Program-made: the position numbers and the translations under genes | Shown: positions 5,162-8,066 of the stretch, piece by piece | Position numbering within the stretch: position 1 is the stretch's first letter | How the letters are laid out: the number at the start of each line of letters is the position of its first letter | Assembly: GCA_003601785.1 (NCBI GenBank) | Contig: PIYA01000066.1 | Coordinates: forward strand, 1 to 8,066 | DNA length: 8,066 nt | Direction: 5' to 3' | Source of the DNA: Candidatus Bathyarchaeota archaeon | Lineage (GTDB): Archaea; Thermoproteota; Bathyarchaeia; Bathyarchaeales; Bathycorpusculaceae | Notes under the pieces: model-generated | The model's database searches: none | Seen by the model: only the letters and a program-made list of their open reading frames with translations | What the model was told of the DNA's origin: nothing

Positions 5162-6556
5162 ATGAAGGCTAAGGTTAGAGGAATATACTCCACAGCCTTG
5201 ACAAAGCTGCTTTTAGAAAACGGCTTCGAAATAGTTCAACCATCCTTAACAATAAAGAAGCGTTTCAAACTTGATGAAAACCAAGAGCCACCAGACCTTA
5301 AGATAAAAGATAGATTCGACCTGCAAGGAATACGAGTTCTCGGAACACCCGAAGCAACAAGCGCTTTCCAACACATGTTGCATTCTAGTCTTGAAGACGT
5401 TTTAACCAGAAGATGGATGGTCAGCGTTGACGGAATATACAGAGGAAGCATAAAGGAATCGGATGAACACTTCCTTTACGTTGACCTAGGCTGCGGCGTT
5501 ACAGGTAGGCTTCCAAAATCAGAAGTTACAGATGGAAGTCCAAGGCAAGTGATAGTGCAGGTTGAAAGGAAAAGACTGGGTGTAAAACAGCCCGTTTTAA
5601 CGACAAAACTGAAAGTTTTTGGAAACCATGCGATTCTAGCCAAAAACAGCAAGACAGGTGTCAGCTTAAAGATTTATGACTTGGAAAAGCGAGCGGAACT
5701 ATACGCTTTGGGAAAAGCGCTTTCACCTGAAGGTTGGGGAATAATCTGGCGTGAATCTTCAAAGAACCAACCAAGAGAAGCGCTGGAAAACGAAGTAGCC
5801 AGACTTTTTGAAAAGATTAAAACTTTAGACTCAAAAACCTTGAGTGCAGACGCTCCAACGCTCCTTGTTGAGGGCTTACACTTCATCGATGTCGAATTTC
5901 CATACCTTTCAAAAAGACGCTTGGATTCCTTCAGGGCTTCTGTCGCTCAAACCTTGAACGGTCATCACTTCTACAAGAGTTGCGGTGGCAAGGTCTCCGC
6001 GGCTTTGGAGATGGCTGAAAAACTCTTGGAAAAGGGACAGGACAGAGCGGAGGTTGAAAACCTGTTCAAAAAGCAAGTGATGTACGAATTTCCAGAGGCG
6101 GGTTCTCAAATGGATGTTCAACACGTCAAGTTAAGTGGACTTGTACTTCACTTGGGAGAGGCGACAATAGAAGAAATAGACAGTGAAAGGATAAAGTTCA
6201 GAAGAGCAATGCGGAGCAACGGCTTCTATGACGGGTTAGGCACAAGAAAAGAGGCTGGAGACCAAGCTTTAAGCGAAACAAAACCCGGCGAATGGTACAT
6301 TAAAACGAAATATTTCTCAAAGGACGGAGAGTGGAAGGGAACATACATCAACCTCAACACACCCGTTGAGGTTTACCCAAAAACACTGCGTTATGTGGAT
6401 TTGGAAGTTGACATCTGCGTCAGACCTGACGGCACAGTTAAAGTTTTAGACATGGAGAAGCTTGAAAAAGCCTTTGAAAAAGGGTTTATAAGCAAAAGGC
6501 TCTTCGAAACGGTTAAAGAAAAAGCAACGCAGATTAAGAACAGCGTGATTCGGTGA
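5162..6556 (+). CDS. fau-1: Ribonuclease / AU-rich RNA-binding protein FAU-1
   Basis: Archaeal RNase E/G-related protein. The Pyrococcus homologue was described as an AU-rich RNA-binding protein and later linked to endonucleolytic RNA processing, including 5S rRNA precursors as I recall. The 464-aa length is normal. The N-terminus (VRGIYSTALTKLLLENGFEIVQPS, residues 5-28) is a family hallmark. An S1-like segment follows (about 86-150: WMVSVDGIYRG, YVDLGCGVTGRLP). A helical middle region leads to a C-terminal DUF402 domain (about 340-450) with RSNGFYDGLG, KEAGD, GEWYIKTKYFS, INLNTPVEVYP, RYVDLEVD and LDMEKLEKAFEKGFIS. ATG 5162 is chosen because GAGGTGAGG lies just ahead; the open frame upstream overlaps rtcA and lacks family sequence. 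The rtcA stop is 16 nt upstream and trm5 starts 4 nt downstream, consistent with one transcript. Confidence 0.93.
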   Translation: MKAKVRGIYSTALTKLLLENGFEIVQPSLTIKKRFKLDENQEPPDLKIKDRFDLQGIRVLGTPEATSAFQHMLHSSLEDVLTRRWMVSVDGIYRGSIKESDEHFLYVDLGCGVTGRLPKSEVTDGSPRQVIVQVERKRLGVKQPVLTTKLKVFGNHAILAKNSKTGVSLKIYDLEKRAELYALGKALSPEGWGIIWRESSKNQPREALENEVARLFEKIKTLDSKTLSADAPTLLVEGLHFIDVEFPYLSKRRLDSFRASVAQTLNGHHFYKSCGGKVSAALEMAEKLLEKGQDRAEVENLFKKQVMYEFPEAGSQMDVQHVKLSGLVLHLGEATIEEIDSERIKFRRAMRSNGFYDGLGTRKEAGDQALSETKPGEWYIKTKYFSKDGEWKGTYINLNTPVEVYPKTLRYVDLEVDICVRPDGTVKVLDMEKLEKAFEKGFISKRLFETVKEKATQIKNSVIR

Positions 6557-6560
6557 TTTT

Positions 6561-7628
6561 GTGAAAAAGCGGGTATGTCTAAAAGTTCCGAAACGCTACG
6601 GAGAGAAAGCCATAGTTGCAGCGAACAAGCTGAAGATTTTTGATCGAGCGCTGAAGGTTCAAAGAGACGAAGGCTTCGTTTACATCCCACTTATCCGTCG
6701 TCCGTCAGAAAAAGAATTTGAAACGCTTAGAAATCAAGCGCCAAACTGCAGCGTCTCAACTAATATTTTTTCAGAAAAGAAAAAGCCGATAACAACCTTT
6801 GTTGAATTGCTTGCAGACAAGCTTCCACCGCATTTGCTGGCTAGTCTACCTCGCTCAATAGACTTCGTCGGAGACATAGCCATAGTTGAGGTTCCACCAG
6901 AACTCGAAACACGTAAAGAACTCATCGGCGAAGCAATCTTAAAAGCACATAAAAACGTTCACACGGTGCTCGCCAAGGCTGGAGCCGTCAGCGGAACCTA
7001 TCGGTTGAGAAAGTTTGACGTGATTGCCGGAGAACCGAAAACGGAAACCGTTCACAAAGAACATGGATGTCGGTATTGCGTTGATCTTGCAAAGGCTTAC
7101 TTCTCTCCGAGGTTGTCCTATGAACACAACAGGGTTGCATCCCTCGTCAAAGAAGGTGAAACCGTCGTAGACTTTTTCGCTGGAGTGGGACCCTTCTCAA
7201 TACTCATCGCGAAAAAACATGAAAAAGTGAAGGTTTACGCCATAGACGTGAATCCCAACGCTATAGAGCTTCTGAACAAAAACATCAGACTGAACAAGGT
7301 TCATAATAAAGTCCACCCGATTTTAGGTGATGCGAAAAAAATCGTTGAGAAAAGACTCTTCAGCGTCGCGGACCGTGTCATCATGAACCTGCCTGAAAAA
7401 GCCATAGAGTTCGTAGACGCAGCTTGCAAAGCGTTGAAACCAGAAGGTGGCACAGTGCACTTCTACAGTTTTGTGAAGGCTTCCGATTCTATGGGGAACT
7501 TGACGCAGAAATTCGTAAGTGCTGTTGAAAGCTCTGGAAGAACCGTGGAAAAAGTGCCTTTCTCAAGGCTTGTCCGTGCAACCGCTCCCTACGAGTGGCA
7601 AGCGGTTTTAGACGCGGAAATCCGTTAA
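6561..7628 (+). CDS. trm5: tRNA (guanine-37-N1)-methyltransferase Trm5
   Basis: Transfers a methyl group from S-adenosylmethionine to N1 of G37 next to the tRNA anticodon, which prevents +1 frameshifting. Seen in 355 aa: an N-terminal D1-like domain with GDIAIVEVP (104-112); a middle domain with SGTYRLRKFDVIAGE (144-158) carrying conserved Arg, and LAKAYFSPRLSYEHNRV (176-192); then a Rossmann domain with DFFAGVGPFSI (204-214), YAIDVNP (226-232) and the catalytic N-L-P (276-278). The order is that of archaeal Trm5 proteins; which subtype (Trm5a, b or c) cannot be settled by eye, although the clear D1-like region favours Trm5b. The start GTG 6561 follows GGTGA (6552-6556), which contains the stop codon of fau-1, so translation is probably coupled. 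The TAA stop shares four bases with the stop of the opposing DUF371 gene. Confidence 0.94.
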   Translation: MKKRVCLKVPKRYGEKAIVAANKLKIFDRALKVQRDEGFVYIPLIRRPSEKEFETLRNQAPNCSVSTNIFSEKKKPITTFVELLADKLPPHLLASLPRSIDFVGDIAIVEVPPELETRKELIGEAILKAHKNVHTVLAKAGAVSGTYRLRKFDVIAGEPKTETVHKEHGCRYCVDLAKAYFSPRLSYEHNRVASLVKEGETVVDFFAGVGPFSILIAKKHEKVKVYAIDVNPNAIELLNKNIRLNKVHNKVHPILGDAKKIVEKRLFSVADRVIMNLPEKAIEFVDAACKALKPEGGTVHFYSFVKASDSMGNLTQKFVSAVESSGRTVEKVPFSRLVRATAPYEWQAVLDAEIR

Positions 7629-8050
7629 GTCTCAACGGTTAGTGTAATCTTCACTTTCTGCTTCGGATCCCTCAGTCTTTCCACAAGCTTCCTCGACAAA
7701 TCACACGCAGCCTTGTCCGCTTGAATCGCTAAGGTTCGATTGCAGATGTAACTGCTTTTTCTGACAACGATATCCGTTGGATGATCCAAAATAAGCCTTG
7801 GGCTTCCATACGCTTTAACAACGTCGGCTTCTCCTCCAGCCTCTATCAGAACAGTTAGCTTAGCCCTTTCTCTGCAAAGCGTTTTTTTAAATCTTAAACT
7901 CAAATCCGATAGAGCCTTATCAGCTGACACAGCTATGATGCAGTCGCCTTTTGCAGAAACTTGCTTCTCTTTCGTTATCTCAAAAGTCGTTTTGTGCAAG
8001 GCTTGAATGTTTTCATGTCCACGAGCAAGAATAATCTCGGTTACTTCCAT
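7625..8050 (-). CDS. DUF371 family archaeal protein
   Basis: The protein is 141 aa, the usual size of this archaeal family of unknown function. Family landmarks seen: ARGHENIQALHKTTFEITKE (residues 9-28), KGDCIIAVSADKALSDL (34-50), then a strand-rich middle, DIVVRKSSYICNRTLAIQADKAACDLSRKLVERL near the end, and a closing strand KVKITLTVET. The two A-D-K-A segments (SADKALSDL and QADKAACDL) are similar and may reflect a repeated half-domain. No catalytic motif is obvious. ATG 8050 follows GAGATG on the minus strand, a modest ribosome binding site; only 16 bases of upstream sequence are in the window, so its promoter is not visible. It converges on trm5 with a 4-bp overlap. Confidence 0.88.
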   Translation of the reverse strand: MEVTEIILARGHENIQALHKTTFEITKEKQVSAKGDCIIAVSADKALSDLSLRFKKTLCRERAKLTVLIEAGGEADVVKAYGSPRLILDHPTDIVVRKSSYICNRTLAIQADKAACDLSRKLVERLRDPKQKVKITLTVET

Positions 8051-8066
8051 GTAAACATCTCTGCTA

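Overview
The window reads as a stretch of an archaeal chromosome. The content is typically archaeal: a stand-alone GMP synthase ATP-pyrophosphatase subunit without its glutaminase domain, the ribonuclease FAU-1, a Trm5-type tRNA methyltransferase and a DUF371 protein. There are TATA-like boxes about 25 bp before likely transcription starts, and GGAG/GGTGA ribosome binding sites. A member of the Thermoproteota side, such as a Bathyarchaeia-like lineage, seems plausible from the flavour of the small hypothetical proteins; that is inference and cannot be proved here. Genes are tightly packed, and I see no rRNA, tRNA, CRISPR or insertion sequence.

Left part (1-795). Two leftward genes: a ribbon-helix-helix regulator cut by the window edge, with a strong 8-bp-arm dyad where its transcription should begin, and a 109-aa conserved-looking unknown protein. 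The gene-free stretch 541-795 is rich in short palindromes and repeats around at least two TATA-like boxes.

Middle left (796-2844). A rightward cluster: a PUA/EVE-like protein of about 148 aa that has no canonical start codon at its proper beginning (a good ribosome binding site points at an ATC), then GMP synthase subunit B, then a 108-aa unknown (very tentatively arcadin-1-like). The GMP synthase is about 90 residues longer than usual for an archaeal subunit B. The excess looks like a second copy of the C-terminal dimerisation subdomain, a layout otherwise known to me from human GMP synthetase.

Middle (2828-4107). A leftward 111-aa unknown, a rightward acylphosphatase, and a leftward coiled-coil/linker/globular unknown protein, divergent from the next cluster across a short shared promoter region.

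Right part (4108-8050). A compact rightward RNA-metabolism cluster: RNA 3'-phosphate cyclase (rtcA, with two altered active-site motif positions), ribonuclease FAU-1 and tRNA m1G37 methyltransferase (trm5), with gaps of 16 and 4 nt. A DUF371 gene faces it on the other strand. RtcA remodels RNA 3' ends, FAU-1 cuts or binds RNA, and Trm5 modifies tRNA position 37, so a shared transcript for stable-RNA processing is reasonable. All three convergent gene pairs overlap at their 3' ends (17, 14 and 4 bp).
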